From the NCBI GenBank assembly GCA_024516035.1, contig CM044957.1:48087001-48151000 (forward strand): a stretch of 64,000 nucleotides of DNA, read 5' to 3'. The position numbers and the translations under genes were made by a program. Below are positions 51,001 to 60,180 of this stretch, in pieces (the stretch's first letter is position 1; every line of letters begins with the position of its first letter). A model generated the notes under the pieces. The model was not told the origin of the DNA. It did not search any database and worked only from the letters and a program-made list of their open reading frames with translations. This DNA is from Bactericera cockerelli. Taxonomy: Eukaryota > Arthropoda > Insecta > Hemiptera > Triozidae.

Positions 51001-54000
51001 CACAAGTGAGTGAGTGCACAATTTTCACTTTCTTTCTTTCAACGTGTGGCTTTCCATTTCCCAAGAAAAACCAGCGGACTTCTCTTGCTACCGACCCATT
51101 AGTTGTTGTAGCCAGCTTGGCTACAGCTGGAGGGGGAGTGATGGTCTCAAGCTAACTTTATTTCGAAGTTTTCTCGGCCTGAACCACATATATTTCTATG
51201 TGCAAATCAACCATCGATTGTGAGAACTTTTCTTTATAAGCTATCAAACTCTTGGGGAACTGCAAGCTAGCCTTGCTTGTTAGGTTTGACTAGTCTGTTC
51301 TCTGTTTAAAGTCCTCTAGCGAGACACTGGTATTCTCTCCGTTTAACGTTATGTATTAAATTTAGATATACAGTATGTTTCAGAAAAGGTGGCCACCCCC
51401 TCGTAACTTTTGAACGCGGCGGAATTTTTCAATTCTGTAAAGTCCTAGGTATAGGAAGTGCCCTATGGCCCATCCTGTGGTCATATTTATTTTTGGCCCC
51501 GGTCGGCCCTTCCGGCTTTTAGGCTATATTTTTTCATTTTTCTCGCGCATTTTAAATGGAATGCTATATTTTTTATTCCTGTTAATTAAAGTCCAAGTTA
51601 GGTTTTAAAATTTTCAAAAACCTTATCAGGGGCGGAGCTAGTAGGGTGCAAGTTTCAAAATTGTTACACCCTGTATTTCAGCGTTAGTTAGATTTTTTAG
51701 TACTTTTTTTATGTTCATAGGTTTAAAATATTGTTTTACACCATATGAAATCAAAAAAATATTCTTGTTTACTTCTAATCAGGGTCATAGTAAGGTTTTT
51801 GTAAAAGTACTTTTTTTCTCATGTCAATTTTCCGTAAATTAATGGTGTTCTCGAAATTGGCATTTTTAGAGGTGAAAGTCTGCAGTGACATATGTTTTTT
51901 ATGCTTGAAATCGAAAGAAAACTTAACGGAGAAGCGATTAAAATCATAAAAAAAGCCATTTAACCTGCTAGTTTTTTCACGACAGTGTCCGGTAAAGTGG
52001 GTGAATTTCGTACTGGATTTTTTTTGTTGTTGAGGAAACACAATTGGCATAGAAAATAAATAATATCTATTAAGGGAATATTACTTCAATTAACATAACT
52101 AAATGCGAAATTAAATGATGATTATTTCTTCTAAATCAGTGCCGGATATTTTTTTTTTCTCTCTCTCTCTCTCTCTTCTTTAAAATAATTGAATTGGTTT
52201 AATTTTCACCCTCAAGAGTGAAATATTTTTTTGATTTCATATGGTGTCAAACAATATTTTGATTTTGAACCTATGAACATAAAAAAAGTACTAAAAAATC
52301 TAACTAACGCTGAAATACAGGGTGTAACAATTTTGAAACTTGCACCCTACTAGCTCCGCCCCTGATAAGGTTTTTGAAAATTTTAAAAGCTCATTATACT
52401 CAACCTAACTTGGACTTTAATTAACAGGAATAAAAAATACCTATAGCATTCCATTTAAAATTCGCGAGAAAAATGAAAAAATATGGCCTAAAAGCCAGAA
52501 GGGCCGACCGGGGCCAAAAATAAATATGACCACAGGATGGGCCATAGGGCACTTCCTGTACCTAGGACTTTACAGAATTGAAAAATTCCGTCGCGTTCAA
52601 AAGTTACGAGGGGGTGGCCACCTTTTCTGAAACATACTGTATATATCCAATGTATTTCTTATATACTTCTATCTTCATAACTTCTATGTATATTGTACCT
52701 TGCTATCATCTTAACCTATCAATAAATGGTAAAATGTCTAAAAAATAAGAAGACATTGTAATAAATAAATAAAATAAATAAAAACGTTCCCCAACTAAAC
52801 AATGTCCCCCAGCCAGAGGTCAAGCGTACGTAATTCATAAAGAAACCCTTCGAAAAAAGTAACTAATGCACTCACCTAGAAGCCCAGTATTTTTATCTCT
52901 AAACCCCCACAGGGCTCTGTTAGCTCTCCTGGCATAGTTCTCATAAACAGGATCATTCAGGAGACGGCTCAGGATTCCCATTTCCAGCAGGAAGGATCCG
53001 GCCCCTGCGGGACAAGTATCTGAACTGATGGGGAAATCAGGAATACCACTCTTGAGATTTACCTGGAAAAAAAGGATTATAAATAAATAAATAAACCTTT
53101 ATTTGGAACAGAAATATTACATACATTAAAATTAATACATAAATATCAGAACAACTGGTTCCAATTCAGCTAATTTGCTGAGGTACTTTTTTATTACATT
53201 ATTTAATTTATTTTTATTTTTCTACATCTACACTGATATACATATACAGGGTCTTCATAAAGTCTCACCCAGGCCTAGGTTTCTCGAAAACGACTCAGAA
53301 TATCAAAAAACGCAAAAACCCGTATTCCTTTATATTTAGGGGGATTGATTTTCAGCCAATTTTTTTTGCCTACACGGCCCCAGTCAGGTGGGGCATGGAC
53401 CAACTTTAAAATCTTAAATAGAATGGTATGTCTTGTGACATATTGTTTTAAAGGTCTTATTGAGATAAGTTCATTACAAAAACGCAAAAACCCGTATTCC
53501 TTTATATTTAGGAGGATTGATTTTCAGTCAAAAAAATTTTGCCTACACGGCCCCAGTCAGGCTGGGCATGGACCAACTTTAAAATCTTAAATATAATGGT
53601 ATGTCTTGTGGCATATTTTTTAAAAGGTCTTATTGAGAGAAGTTCATTACAATAAATTTCAGTGTGCTACGACTTACCGTTCTTGAGATACAGGGTCGGA
53701 CGTCCTGCGTAATATCCATATATTTTGACCTATAACTCGTTAACCGTAAATTATGGAGAAAATTTTTCTTGTTAATAATAACTCCTCATGGCAAGAACTT
53801 TCGAACAAGTTAAAACTTGATTTGTTTTTTTCGTTAAATTTTTTTCGACTGTTCGTCCGGCTGGCTGACGAAACCGACCAGAAACTAACATCAACAGAGT
53901 ATGTCGAGTTATAACTTGTTTGAAAGGTCTTGTCATAAGGAGTTATTGTTAACAAGAAAAATTTTCTCCATAATTTACGGTTAACGAGTTATAGGTCCAA

Positions 54001-57000
54001 ATATATGGATATTACGCAGGACGTCCGACCCTGTATCTCAAGAACGGTAAGTTGTAGCACACTGAAATTTATTGTAATGAACTTCTCTCAATAAGACCTT
54101 TTAAAAAATATGCCACAAGACATACCATTATATTTAAGATTTTAAAGTTGGTCCATGCCCAGCCTGACTGGGGCCGTGTAGGCAAAATTTTTTTGACTGA
54201 AAATCAATCCTCCTAAATATAAAGGAATACGGGTTTTTGCGTTTTTTGATATTCTGAGTCGTTTTCGAGAAACCTAGGCCTGGGTGAGACTTTATGAAGA
54301 CCCTGTATACTTTGGGAGGATATATCAGAAATAACATGTGTATTTATATTAAACCATTTATTTAATGTATAAATTTAATGAGTGTCGGCCTATGAACAGT
54401 GTTGTTATACCTAGCCATGGCGCGGACTATAGGGGATTTAAACAAAATTTAAGTGGAAAACAAACTTCTTGTTAATCTAGAATATCAGAATTAATAAGGG
54501 CGGAGTTAATAGACGTTTTGGTAATACCTCTGTGGCGCTAAGGCACAGATTGCTTAGCAATGACTTGAGATATAGAATTTGTCTATTAATTTCACAATAA
54601 ATGTTTTTGTAATACCTTTGTGGAGCCATGTCTAGATTTTCCATATTGTCTTAGATGAAGAAAACTAATGCTAAGTCATGACTTAAGATGTCGATTTTGT
54701 GTATTAATTTACTGTTCTTGTACCAAGCTAAAATATAAACTATCCAGCGTGGATGGCACAACACCAGTTTTTGTTCAATCACTGAAGTTGAGCAATGTTC
54801 AGCAAGAATGACTTGGATGGGTGACCATCCAAATTCGAACCCGCGTGATGCTGTCTATTCCCAACCCTACTCAGGTTGGGTGAGGTTAATTTAAGTAGCT
54901 CGTTTGTGAGTTCCCAGCGAATAGAGGGTAAAACCCCCGTCGTGATATGACCATGGACTTGAAAGCGACGTTAAACCCGAATTAAAAAATAAATAAATAG
55001 AAAATTGTCAATCTTGAATGATGGCATTTTGTAGGATGACAACATACACGTGCTAAATGTGATACTTTTTTTAATTTGGGTTTTTACGTCGCTTTCAACT
55101 GCATGGTCATATCACGACGGGGTGTTACCCTGCATTCGCAGGAAATTCCCAAACCTCCTACCCTCATTGACGTCACCCAGCCTGGGTTGTGCTGGAATAT
55201 CAGGATCACGAAGTCTTCACCTTCCTGGACGTTGCTTAACTTCGATGATCCAAAGGGAACCAACGCATTCAACGCGCCATCGCCGCTGGTTTGTGATACT
55301 TTTTTTATGGCTTTAACGGCAGGATTCTCACACTGTGAGCTGTTCCATCCAACCGATAGCTCTTCCACCCAACCGATACTTATAATAGCCACTTGATGAA
55401 AGTCTATTGAATGGATGTTTCCCTTGTTACTCAGATGTTTCCCTTCAACGAAAAGTTGTGTTACGGGCCAGAAGCCCATACCTAAAAAATCTATACAGGG
55501 AGGTCCTGAACTTATGTTGACTAAAAATAATTGCGTCCCTGTTTACAATATATTTAACCAAACGCAGTGGGGTTCTGTTTTAACTTGGTACTGGACGATT
55601 TGGCTTTCGTTTGTCTGTCTGTCTGTTCGGCGATAACTCCCGAACGGATTCTTCAAAATTGATGAAATTAAGTATACATGTTTATTGGGGTCCTACAATT
55701 TTACCTATAGTTTTGGGCCTAATTAGACCACTCGGGGCCAAATGGGGGCCGTTTTGGTAAAAATTGAAAATGATTTTTCTGTTTTTATTGAATAAAGCAA
55801 GGCTCTTGAAATTTTGTAGAGTCATTAAGAAAATATATTTGAGTGCAATATACACTGTGATAAAAAAATCGAAAAAGGGCCAAAAAAAAGGGCCGATTAA
55901 CCAGAATAGCGCGTTAACGCAAAGCGCGTCAACATGCTTTATTATGTCACCATGAAAAAAGCAAAATCAATTTATTATTACCCTTGGCACTGGTAAACCA
56001 GTAGTGGTGTTTTGAAATGCTGGCAACAGTCTTGAAGCCAGCTCATTGGCTAAATGTAAAAGTTGATTATCATACCAGTCTGGTTGTAATAAACCAAATG
56101 GTTGATCTGTATCAACAATCAGCAGATGAGCAGAGAGCAGAGCTCCTAAGAGACGAATATTTGCCTCAAAAACTTGGATTACATTGTCTTTATTGAAGTC
56201 AACATGCTTTATTACTTGAGCAACAGCATTTTGAAACTCAGTGGCATTTCCCAGAATTGCTAGTGTATCTAGGGAATCCACTAGAGTTAGACAATAATTT
56301 CCTGAAAAAAAATATTAAAAATTGATAGGACTTTAACAGTTGATAGTTACCTAGGTACCTATGTTTCAGTAAAAAGGATTACTGAGGCAAGGAACTCTAT
56401 GTACAATTGTACATTAGATATTTTGACATGGTAGTAAATACTATACTTGAAAGGTTTTATAAATAATAAGTTCAACTCATTGAGTTTACTACAAAAATTA
56501 GTAGAAACCAATGAGGTCTTAAGATATTTATACTTTCCTTTCTATAGAAAGTAGAAAACCCTTTTAGAACATTTTTTGCTGCTAAAATTATGGTTAATAG
56601 TTTGGAGATTGTGAGATACAGGGTACCTACTTTCAATAATAATACTCCTTAGTGGAAGGTGAGGTTAACTTAATGCTTTAAGCATTTTCTACCACCTAAC
56701 CCTCAGAGTCTTATTATTATATGGTCATATACTCAAATTAATGAGGAAAAATTCATGCATTTGGTGGGATTCAAACCAATGAATCCTTGTGCTACCTGGA
56801 TTACCAGATTAGTGCCTTAACCACTTGACTAACAATACTTTCTAATTGTTCCATAGAATTTTATCTGAGTATTTTAGTACTTGGATAGCACATCCTCCCA
56901 ATAGGCTATGAAAATAAAGTGATTGTTTTTTCTTTTGTATTTTTCAACAAGGAATCTGATAGTATAATTTTCAGGACAATTTATTGCACTATTGAGAGGA

Positions 57001-57736
57001 TATCCCAGCCATGTATCAAAAATCATGTAAAATCCTATGGAACAACTAGGAAGTAGAAACCATAAAAACAAACCAGCCAAACACAATACTTTCTAGAGGT
57101 AATAGAAAGTAATAATGTTTTACTAGGTGCTGAATACAAATATTGTATTTATCACTTTTCACTAACTGTTACCATTGAGTCACCAGTGGCAGACATTGAC
57201 TGAATTTTGGTGACTATGGCTAAACAGTTAGCAATATTGAATTTTTTATGAGCATTATATATTAAGCTTTCATTATATATTGAACTCTGACACAGTAAAA
57301 TATTTTAAGAAAAACTCTGTGGGGTCCAAAGACTAAAGTAAAAGCATCTTGTGTTAGATGGGGAAATGTCCAACTCAAACTTGTGGTCCCAATTTTTTCT
57401 ATAAATTTTACTTGAGTCAATTAAGTTTCACTTACCCAGTACATCATTGATGTTTATGTTTGATGGATTGTCGTAATCAGGACCTCTTCCTGAACAATTG
57501 AGTGGATTGAGCTCATCAAGAGGAAATGCATATTTCATGTAATTTCTATAGCCAAAATAAAACATGTCTCTGCTCTCTTCTTTCATCTCCTTACGTAAAG
57601 ATTCCGGGAAGCTGCCATACTTGGAATTCAGTGAGTCAAAGAAGCTAGACTTCCAATTTGCATTTACACTTACAGGAATTATACAGTAGAGGAGATAGAT
57701 GAAGATTGTTTGAAACAAAAGTTTGTAAATCATCAT
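38975..57736 (-). CDS. Edem1: EDEM1-type ER degradation-enhancing mannosidase-like gene, nine exons
   Basis: EDEM proteins are GH47 family members in the ER that trim or recognise mannose on misfolded glycoproteins and route them to ER-associated degradation. The coding exons are 57436-57736, 55982-56301, 52876-53062, 50239-50413, 49431-49551, 47252-47422, 45511-45679, 42866-43024 and 38975-39079. All phases agree (1,0,1,2,0,0,0,0) except inside exon 7, which is 2 nt short. Expected product about 569 residues. Seen: N-terminal signal peptide ([19 protein letters not shown]); GH47 motifs [37 protein letters not shown] and the closing FTTEGHV (calcium-binding Thr in GH47); EDEM1-specific end [13 protein letters not shown]. 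The order matches EDEM1, not EDEM2 or EDEM3. Odd: tandem repeats at most splice junctions and two 1-nt deletions in exon 7, so function at this locus is uncertain. Confidence 0.93.
39211..39363 (-). repeat. SINE-I tail
   Basis: CGAGTGTTTCACAGCC to CTATTTAGGTGCTGG, reverse copy in EDEM1 intron 8. Confidence 0.65.
39440..39480. repeat. Low-complexity G-run
   Basis: A run of about 12 G, then GTTTGAACCCCCTA; the AAT microsatellite before it marks an element tail. Confidence 0.7.
40205..40355 (-). repeat. SINE-B inserted in the minisatellite
   Basis: TATCATATTTGTATTAATCA to GCTACTGAGGTCGG lies between array units, so the array predates this insertion. Confidence 0.8.
40765..40907. repeat. Insertion in the minisatellite with a TAGAA start
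   Basis: AGAATAGAATAGAATAGAAA, then CTTGTTTATACTGCCGAGGT and about 100 bp of unknown origin. The pentamer is the same as in the 45683 array. Confidence 0.6.
42866..43024 (-). CDS. Edem1: EDEM1 exon 8 (end of the GH47 domain)
   Basis: Reads [35 protein letters not shown] and a tail [11 protein letters not shown]. The acceptor is GTGCCCGCAG and the donor CTCG-GTAAGC. The last five codons (ISQPS) are the exon part of the 30-bp minisatellite unit. Confidence 0.9.
43025..43500. other. Intron 7 proximal part
   Basis: Element C fragments at about 43378-43450 (CCTATGGCAATTTCTTC and GGGCGGGGTTATCGCC, duplicated). Otherwise nothing recognised. Confidence 0.45.
43505..45510 (-). repeat. 24-bp minisatellite copied from the exon 7 5' splice site (about 84 units)
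   Basis: The minus-strand unit is AAGTACCTGTACCTG followed by GTGAGTACC: the last 15 nt of EDEM1 exon 7 (KYLYL) plus the first 9 nt of the intron, a near-consensus donor. Units are 24 bp with occasional 18-bp ones, all multiples of three. A common variant has TAG instead of AAG, a stop in the exon frame. The five units nearest the exon lack it. Copy number estimated. Confidence 0.95.
45511..45679 (-). CDS. Edem1: EDEM1 exon 7, frameshifted copy
   Basis: Encodes [20 protein letters not shown], then the family-expected [20 protein letters not shown], and the [15 protein letters not shown] segment. It is 169 nt where 171 are expected: one C is missing in TTCACCGCACC (TTCACCCGCACC in the partial copy at 46023) and one T in GAGTCCTCTTCC. 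The frame is broken between the two sites and permanently shifted after. The acceptor here is supplied by the TAGAA array (TTCTATTCCCAG). Confidence 0.85.
45683..46022. repeat. TAGAA pentanucleotide array, about 340 bp
   Basis: Near-uninterrupted GAATA units with a handful of indels. On minus it is a pyrimidine-rich TTCTA run leading into the CCCAG acceptor of exon 7. It separates two copies of the exon 7 start. Confidence 0.95.
46023..46107 (-). pseudogene. Partial second copy of EDEM1 exon 7
   Basis: The first 83 nt or so of the exon (to FTRTRCGY) follow what looks like the ancestral acceptor TCTTTATCCACAG, then fall into the TAGAA array. It retains the C missing from the full copy and differs at S/N (EILTNLN). 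Confidence 0.9.
46131..46297 (+). repeat. SINE-A
   Basis: CATTGGTTAAGAGCATTGGT, GCGGGTTCGAATACCAACCG, complete body and tail. Confidence 0.8.
46362..46455. mobile_element. Short inverted-repeat element
   Basis: CGTGCGCTGTGATTGGTTGA and GACTTGAGGGAGGGATTG as in 17456-17585; left part truncated. Confidence 0.45.
46518..46690 (-). repeat. SINE-E, head truncated
   Basis: TTACGTCGCTTTCAACTGCA to GAATGGTCACCC; CGACAGGCGACGGGGG holds a small local duplication. Confidence 0.7.
46715..46925 (-). repeat. SINE-E2
   Basis: Full-length copy without the box C region: CATCACGAAGACTTCATCTC to GCCATCGACGCTGG. Confidence 0.8.
46985..47150 (-). repeat. Element C, reverse
   Basis: CTTTATTAATTAGACACATT to CAATCTCTTCCACCCAACCC. 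Confidence 0.7.
47252..47422 (-). CDS. Edem1: EDEM1 exon 6
   Basis: Reads [40 protein letters not shown] and [24 protein letters not shown] carries a GH47 catalytic-site glutamate region. 171 nt, phase 0. The acceptor is TATATTCCAG; the donor CTATCAG-GTTAGG is weaker than consensus. Confidence 0.92.
47451..47741 (-). repeat. Three extra 97-bp copies of the exon 6 acceptor end
   Basis: GTACCTCTTCC recurs at 47354 (real exon), 47451, 47548 and 47645, exactly 97 bp apart. Each extra unit holds the TATATTCCAG acceptor and the first 68 or so nt of exon 6 ([20 protein letters not shown]), followed by an AATAATAATAA spacer. Differences are single bases. Confidence 0.95.
47735..48115 (+). repeat. 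Four about 94-bp tandem copies of a SINE-A tail
   Basis: TCCGGAAAAGTTTTTCCGTT recurs at about 47741, 47834, 47928 and 48022 with CAATAAAATAAATAATTATT between. Only the last copy continues to GCGGTTCCGGGGCAC. It joins the 97-bp array through shared TTATTATTTCCG. Confidence 0.9.
48120..48560 (-). repeat. Hairpin-headed subfamily 1, distal part
   Basis: CACCACACGACTTTC, GTCGAATTCCGCC, GATATGTCACAACCACCAT and AAGTTCAAGATATCAAAAAA match 5030-5400. A short GGTTGGGTGGAAGAGCTCAC segment at 48285-48340 is inserted (also near 55310). Confidence 0.6.
48650..48706 (-). pseudogene. Diverged fragment of EDEM1 exon 5
   Basis: ATGCAAACGAGGCTTCCAGA and AGTCTATCCAGTTGGAATG match the exon 5 end (GCAAACGAGGCTTGCAGC, AGTCTATCCAATTGGAGTG) with substitutions. 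Confidence 0.7.
48795..48852 (-). repeat. SINE-G fragment
   Basis: CGCCACGGGTCGCTGCTCAC then AGCAGCTACTCA. Confidence 0.55.
48861..49018 (+). repeat. SINE-H
   Basis: GTCCCGGTAGCTTAGTGGTC, GGGTTCGAAACCCAGCCGGG and CTTGGGCTTACTGCTGGAAT. The head lacks about 12 nt relative to the copy at 31906. Confidence 0.75.
49067..49104 (-). pseudogene. Fragment of EDEM1 exon 5 donor end
   Basis: TTACCTGAACGCCTGCAAAC then GAGGCTTGCA: the last 26 nt of exon 5 plus donor (GTTCAG-GTAATC on minus). The exact exon match stops at CTTGCA. Confidence 0.8.
49431..49551 (-). CDS. Edem1: EDEM1 exon 5
   Basis: Reads [20 protein letters not shown] and [20 protein letters not shown]. 121 nt, phases 2 to 0. Acceptor AAATTTCCAG; donor [25 protein letters not shown] corresponds to the conserved GH47 segment before VL.GD. 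Confidence 0.93.
49573..49719 (-). repeat. SINE-B next to exon 5 acceptor
   Basis: Complete reverse copy starting 22 nt upstream (in gene sense) of the exon 5 acceptor. Confidence 0.8.
49752..49912 (+). repeat. SINE-D, forward
   Basis: GCTAGCGTAGAGATCCGTTG, CTTCGAATTCCACCCAGTGC, then the full body to CTTCCACTAAAGAGTG and an ATT run. Confidence 0.75.
50045..50216 (-). repeat. SINE-G, reverse
   Basis: TGCCGCCACTGGTCGTTACT, TCACGAGGTATGAGTGGACC, GGGAATCGAACCCAGGTTAC and GCCATGGTGAG: nearly complete. Confidence 0.75.
50239..50413 (-). CDS. Edem1: EDEM1 exon 4
   Basis: Reads [40 protein letters not shown] and [31 protein letters not shown] is a GH47 hallmark with catalytic-site acidic residues. 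175 nt, phases 1 to 2. Acceptor TTCTTTTCAG; donor CGCGG-GTAATA. Confidence 0.94.
50396..50545 (-). repeat. 50-bp x 3 tandem repeat across the exon 4 acceptor
   Basis: GCGCATTGATTACAT recurs at 50396, 50446 and 50496. Each unit carries, on minus, AATTCTTTTCAG followed by G(G/T)AATGTAATCAATGCGC: the real 3' splice site plus 17 nt of exon. The two upstream copies have T instead of G at exon position 2. Confidence 0.93.
50549..50693 (-). repeat. SINE-B
   Basis: Complete reverse copy directly after the 50-bp array. Confidence 0.8.
50700..51368. other. EDEM1 intron 3, unassigned
   Basis: Nothing recognised except a loose element P relic near 51290-51350 (GTTTAAAGTCCTCTAGCGAG). Confidence 0.35.
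51371..52639. mobile_element. 1269-bp TA-flanked foldback element
   Basis: The ends CAGTATGTTTCAGAAAAGGT and complement are flanked by TA on both sides (Tc1/mariner-type duplication). Inverted arms of about 400 nt (GGTGGCCACCCCCTCG, GGGGCGGAGCTAGTAGGGTG) surround a core of about 460 nt without a long ORF. Non-autonomous. Confidence 0.85.
52876..53062 (-). CDS. Edem1: EDEM1 exon 3
   Basis: Reads [40 protein letters not shown] and [15 protein letters not shown]. 187 nt, phases 0 to 1. Acceptor TTTTTTTCCAG; donor CTAG-GTGAGT. AGAGS.LLE is typical of EDEM. Confidence 0.94.
53073..53175. repeat. Element Q
   Basis: Second copy of 5860-5960, again just upstream of an exon acceptor in gene sense. 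Confidence 0.6.
53247..54305. mobile_element. 1059-bp TA-flanked foldback element with duplicated left arm segment
   Basis: Ends CAGGGTCTTCATAAAGTCTC and complement, TA on both sides. Long inverted arms are interrupted because the left arm holds two tandem copies (about 53300-53475 and 53482-53640) of a segment containing CCCGTATTCCTTTATATTTA and CACGGCCCCAGTCAGG; the right arm holds one. Confidence 0.85.
54496..54720. repeat. Two decayed PIF/Harbinger-like MITE copies
   Basis: TAAGGGCGGAGTTAATAGAC to GTCTATTAATTTCACAA, then a second TAATACCTTTGTGG-containing relic; both match 34930-35058. Confidence 0.6.
54742..55000 (+). repeat. SINE-E1, full length with box C
   Basis: CACTGAAGTTGAGCAATGTT and ATGACTTGGATGGGTGACCA correspond to the A-box and C-box regions of 5S RNA genes. 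The body AGGTTGGGTGAGGTTAATTT and tail GAAAGCGACGTTAAACCC end in AAATAAATAAATA. Confidence 0.85.
55072..55292 (-). repeat. SINE-E2
   Basis: TTGGGTTTTTACGTCGC tail to GCGCCATCGCCGCTGG head; box C region absent. Confidence 0.8.
55293..55981 (+). repeat. GTCTGT-tract element and unassigned DNA
   Basis: 55608-55630 has TTTGTCTGTCTGTCTG, then GGCGATAACTCCCGAACGGA and AAATTGATGAAATTAAG, the architecture of the hairpin-headed elements but a third sequence subfamily. 55310-55380 shares GGCAGGATTCTCAC with 48300-48340. Confidence 0.45.
55982..56301 (-). CDS. Edem1: EDEM1 exon 2
   Basis: Reads [40 protein letters not shown] and [20 protein letters not shown]. 320 nt, phases 1 to 0. Acceptor TTTTTTTCAG; donor [22 protein letters not shown] carries the GH47 catalytic-acid region (E of VFEA.IR). 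NAT and NTT are possible N-glycosylation sites. Confidence 0.95.
56302..57435. repeat. EDEM1 intron 1 with a SINE-D
   Basis: SINE-D (reverse) occupies 56637-56848 (AATAATACTCCTTAGTGG to CCACTTGACTAACAATAC). 57160-57215 has ACTGTTACCATTGAGTCACC of hairpin-headed subfamily 1. The rest is unassigned. Confidence 0.6.
57436..57736 (-). CDS. Edem1: EDEM1 exon 1 (start, signal peptide)
   Basis: ATG at 57736 (second ATG at 57733) reads [20 protein letters not shown], a hydrophobic signal sequence probably cleaved near VSVNA. It continues [40 protein letters not shown] and NINDVLG, the EDEM1 entry to the GH47 domain. Donor CTGG-GTAAGT, phase 1. Confidence 0.94.
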
Positions 57737-58408
57737 TGACTCTCACAAATATGAGCATTGGAAAGTTACTTGATATTTTTCATTTAGAATTAACACTGAA
57801 ACTAACATGCCTCACAAGAAGTGTATTTTGGGTTGTAAGAAAAATGCAAGGTTTTGGTTCCTGTTGTAGACACAACAACATAGTATCAGTATTTATTACT
57901 GTTATCAGGCTATCACACTGTTCATTTTCCAAATTTCCATACCTAAGGTAATAATTTGATGAGTTGACTTCACTACCTATGAGATTTCAGACAGATTGGC
58001 AAATTAATAGTTTAAGACTATTAAGCTCATGTTAATCTGCCTTCCACTGCTTAAATCATATTGCTACTCTTCCAGTTTCCACAGTAATCCACAGAAGTAA
58101 GGAAATAAATCTTATCAGCTTATCACTACAATATTTTTATCAAATGATTTGAATCCACGTTACTTTTCATTCAAAATTCAAATAACATTGAAACCAGTGT
58201 TGCCAAGTGAAAAAAGTCAGCTTTCGTATAAAATTGTCGTACTTTGATTGAAAATACCTTACTATTGAAATGGGGCGGAATATTTATTTATTTTTTTGGG
58301 CTAAATTTTTATTATTTTCAGTACTTTATTTATTAACTTACTTTATCTGAAATAAATATGTATTGATGATGCCTTAATTTCAACAGGCGAAATATTTCTA
58401 GTTTCTAA
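57737..58408. other. EDEM1 upstream region
   Basis: AT-rich; the promoter and any 5' UTR exon should be here but no convincing element is visible. Confidence 0.35.
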
Positions 58409-58483
58409 GGCCCGTATTTTTGAACGTCCCTAAAACTACTTTAGGGACTACCGTCGGGATTTTGAATTTTTTTGGCCAATTAA

Positions 58484-58612
58484 GGGCGGAATTAATAGAC
58501 AACATCAATAACTTAAGTCCTTGCTAAGTGTCGGTTTTCCCTATCTTACACCGTACGCAATCGGTGACTTAGCGCCACAGAGGTATTACAAAAACGTCTA
58601 TTAATTTCGCCC
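58484..58612. mobile_element. 129-bp PIF/Harbinger-like MITE
   Basis: GGGCGGAATTAATAGAC to GTCTATTAATTTCGCCC, TAA both sides. Inverted relative to 34930-35058 and of equal length. Confidence 0.8.
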
Positions 58613-58649
58613 TAAGTATACAAATTGTGACTTGTGAATCTCTCGATTC

Positions 58650-59092
58650 CACTGAGATTATATAATATAGAGGGAACCTTACCTATCTCGAGTTGAACAA
58701 ATTTATGCGTCCAACTTTGAACAGCTGATGGTCCCTCTTTCAACAAATCCCGGCTTCTGATTGGTTCAATTTATTTGAATTTTTTGTTTACTTCATGTAA
58801 AGGCGGACATCTAAACATCTTTAATTTTCACGTCAGATACCAACTCTTATATTACAACATAATAAGTAGAAAATAAGGAAAGTAAAAGAGGAAGCAAAGA
58901 CAGAAATTACTAATATGTAAGTATGAAAATAGTAAAAATATTATTTCAGAAGAATTAGGTAAATTAGGTACCCACTCTTTCGCGAGAGAAAAATTACTAC
59001 AAGTCCGGCATTGATTTTGAAATCAGCTGATGGTCCCTTTTGAACGCAAATCTTGATACATCGGGTTCCCTCTATGTTATATGATCTCAGTG
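58650..59092. mobile_element. 443-bp hAT-like MITE
   Basis: Exact 8-bp duplication CTCGATTC at 58642-58649 and 59093-59100. Ends CACTGAGATTATATAATATA and CACTGAGATCATATAACATA (right end read inward), extending to AGAGGGAACC. AGCTGATGGTCCCT recurs near both ends. Non-coding. Confidence 0.85.
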
Positions 59093-59594
59093 CTCGATTC
59101 CGTTTCCGCACAGGCGCAATATTGGGCCCTATTCAAAAGAAGGAAATGCTTTTTCTTCCGAAATCCAAAGGAGTTGCTTCGATCTACAATAAAAAAGTTT
59201 TGAGTACAATAAAGAGTTTTTTCTTTTATCAAATATCAAAAGCTTTTGTTTCTATGGAAGTAAAAGGTATATGTCCATCACAAAGCTAAAAATAAAGCTT
59301 GCAAACATTTTCTTTGCTCACGAGCAATTACAATTTTTCTATGAAATATGGCCCATTTCGCACAGAGGGTATTTTGACCTCTGTGTGAAAATCATCTGTG
59401 TTATTGTTTACATTTTCTAATCTTTTCAAAAATAATTTTTGTCTGGTGATTCTTCTTGTTTAATAGTTTTAAATTTCTTTATCCTTTTTAAGAATTTAAA
59501 CAAGTTTTTTCCGAGATGGAAGCCAATTTGAAAATAATTATTACTATTCCGATCTCAGCCTTCTCAGCGAAAGAAGTACCTACAATTTATATCT

Positions 59595-59731
59595 CACAGG
59601 CACGTTGAATTCACCAGTTTTCGTTCTGTCGATTATGAAAAGCAACGTCCAGCGAATTCAGGACTCGGATGGGTGACCATTTAAATTTTGGACAATCTTG
59701 ATGCTAGCTATTCCCGGTCCAACTCAAAGTG
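59595..59731 (+). repeat. SINE-E1, 3' truncated
   Basis: GCACGTTGAATTCACCAG, then ACTCGGATGGGTGACCATTT and the start of the body. Confidence 0.75.
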
Positions 59732-59931
59732 TGCTATCTATTGTTCAATAATTGAATTAATTTATTAATAAAGAAAAATGTTAATTCATTGTTTTATCAC
59801 TATCCAATGTTCTCTTTTCAATGTTCTGCATTTTACTTATTTTCTACACAGGTATCTACCAAATGTACTCATTATTCATGATTTCCCAAGCCCTTCAAAG
59901 ACTTTTTATGCTCGACGGTGTCAGGAGTCAC

Positions 59932-60115
59932 AGTGTCCGAGTGGTCTAGCGCACCAGACTTACATTGAAGTGAGCTGAGTTTGAATTCCGGAGGAATTAT
60001 ACTTTTTTATATCTGTATTTTGGATGTTACGTGGTTCACTAATATCTGGTGTGGAAAAATGATTATTGGTAGAGACGACCACTTGTGACATACGAGAATA
60101 AAAAATGAATATGTT
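59932..60115 (+). repeat. tRNA-like SINE, SINE-G related
   Basis: CAGTGTCCGAGTGGTCTAGC resembles a Leu/Ser-type tRNA 5' half; GAGTTTGAATTCCGG is box B; GACGACCACTTGTGACATAC is the SINE-G body motif. Confidence 0.6.
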
Positions 60116-60180
60116 ACTTGAAATTTCGTCAACCTACCGACATACGTTGTGATATAAAATCACAAATAGGTAAACCAGAT

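Noticed and set aside
54742..54840. 5S rRNA gene
   Set aside because: Only internal 5S-like segments are conserved, followed by a dispersed SINE body; a retroposon, not an rRNA gene.
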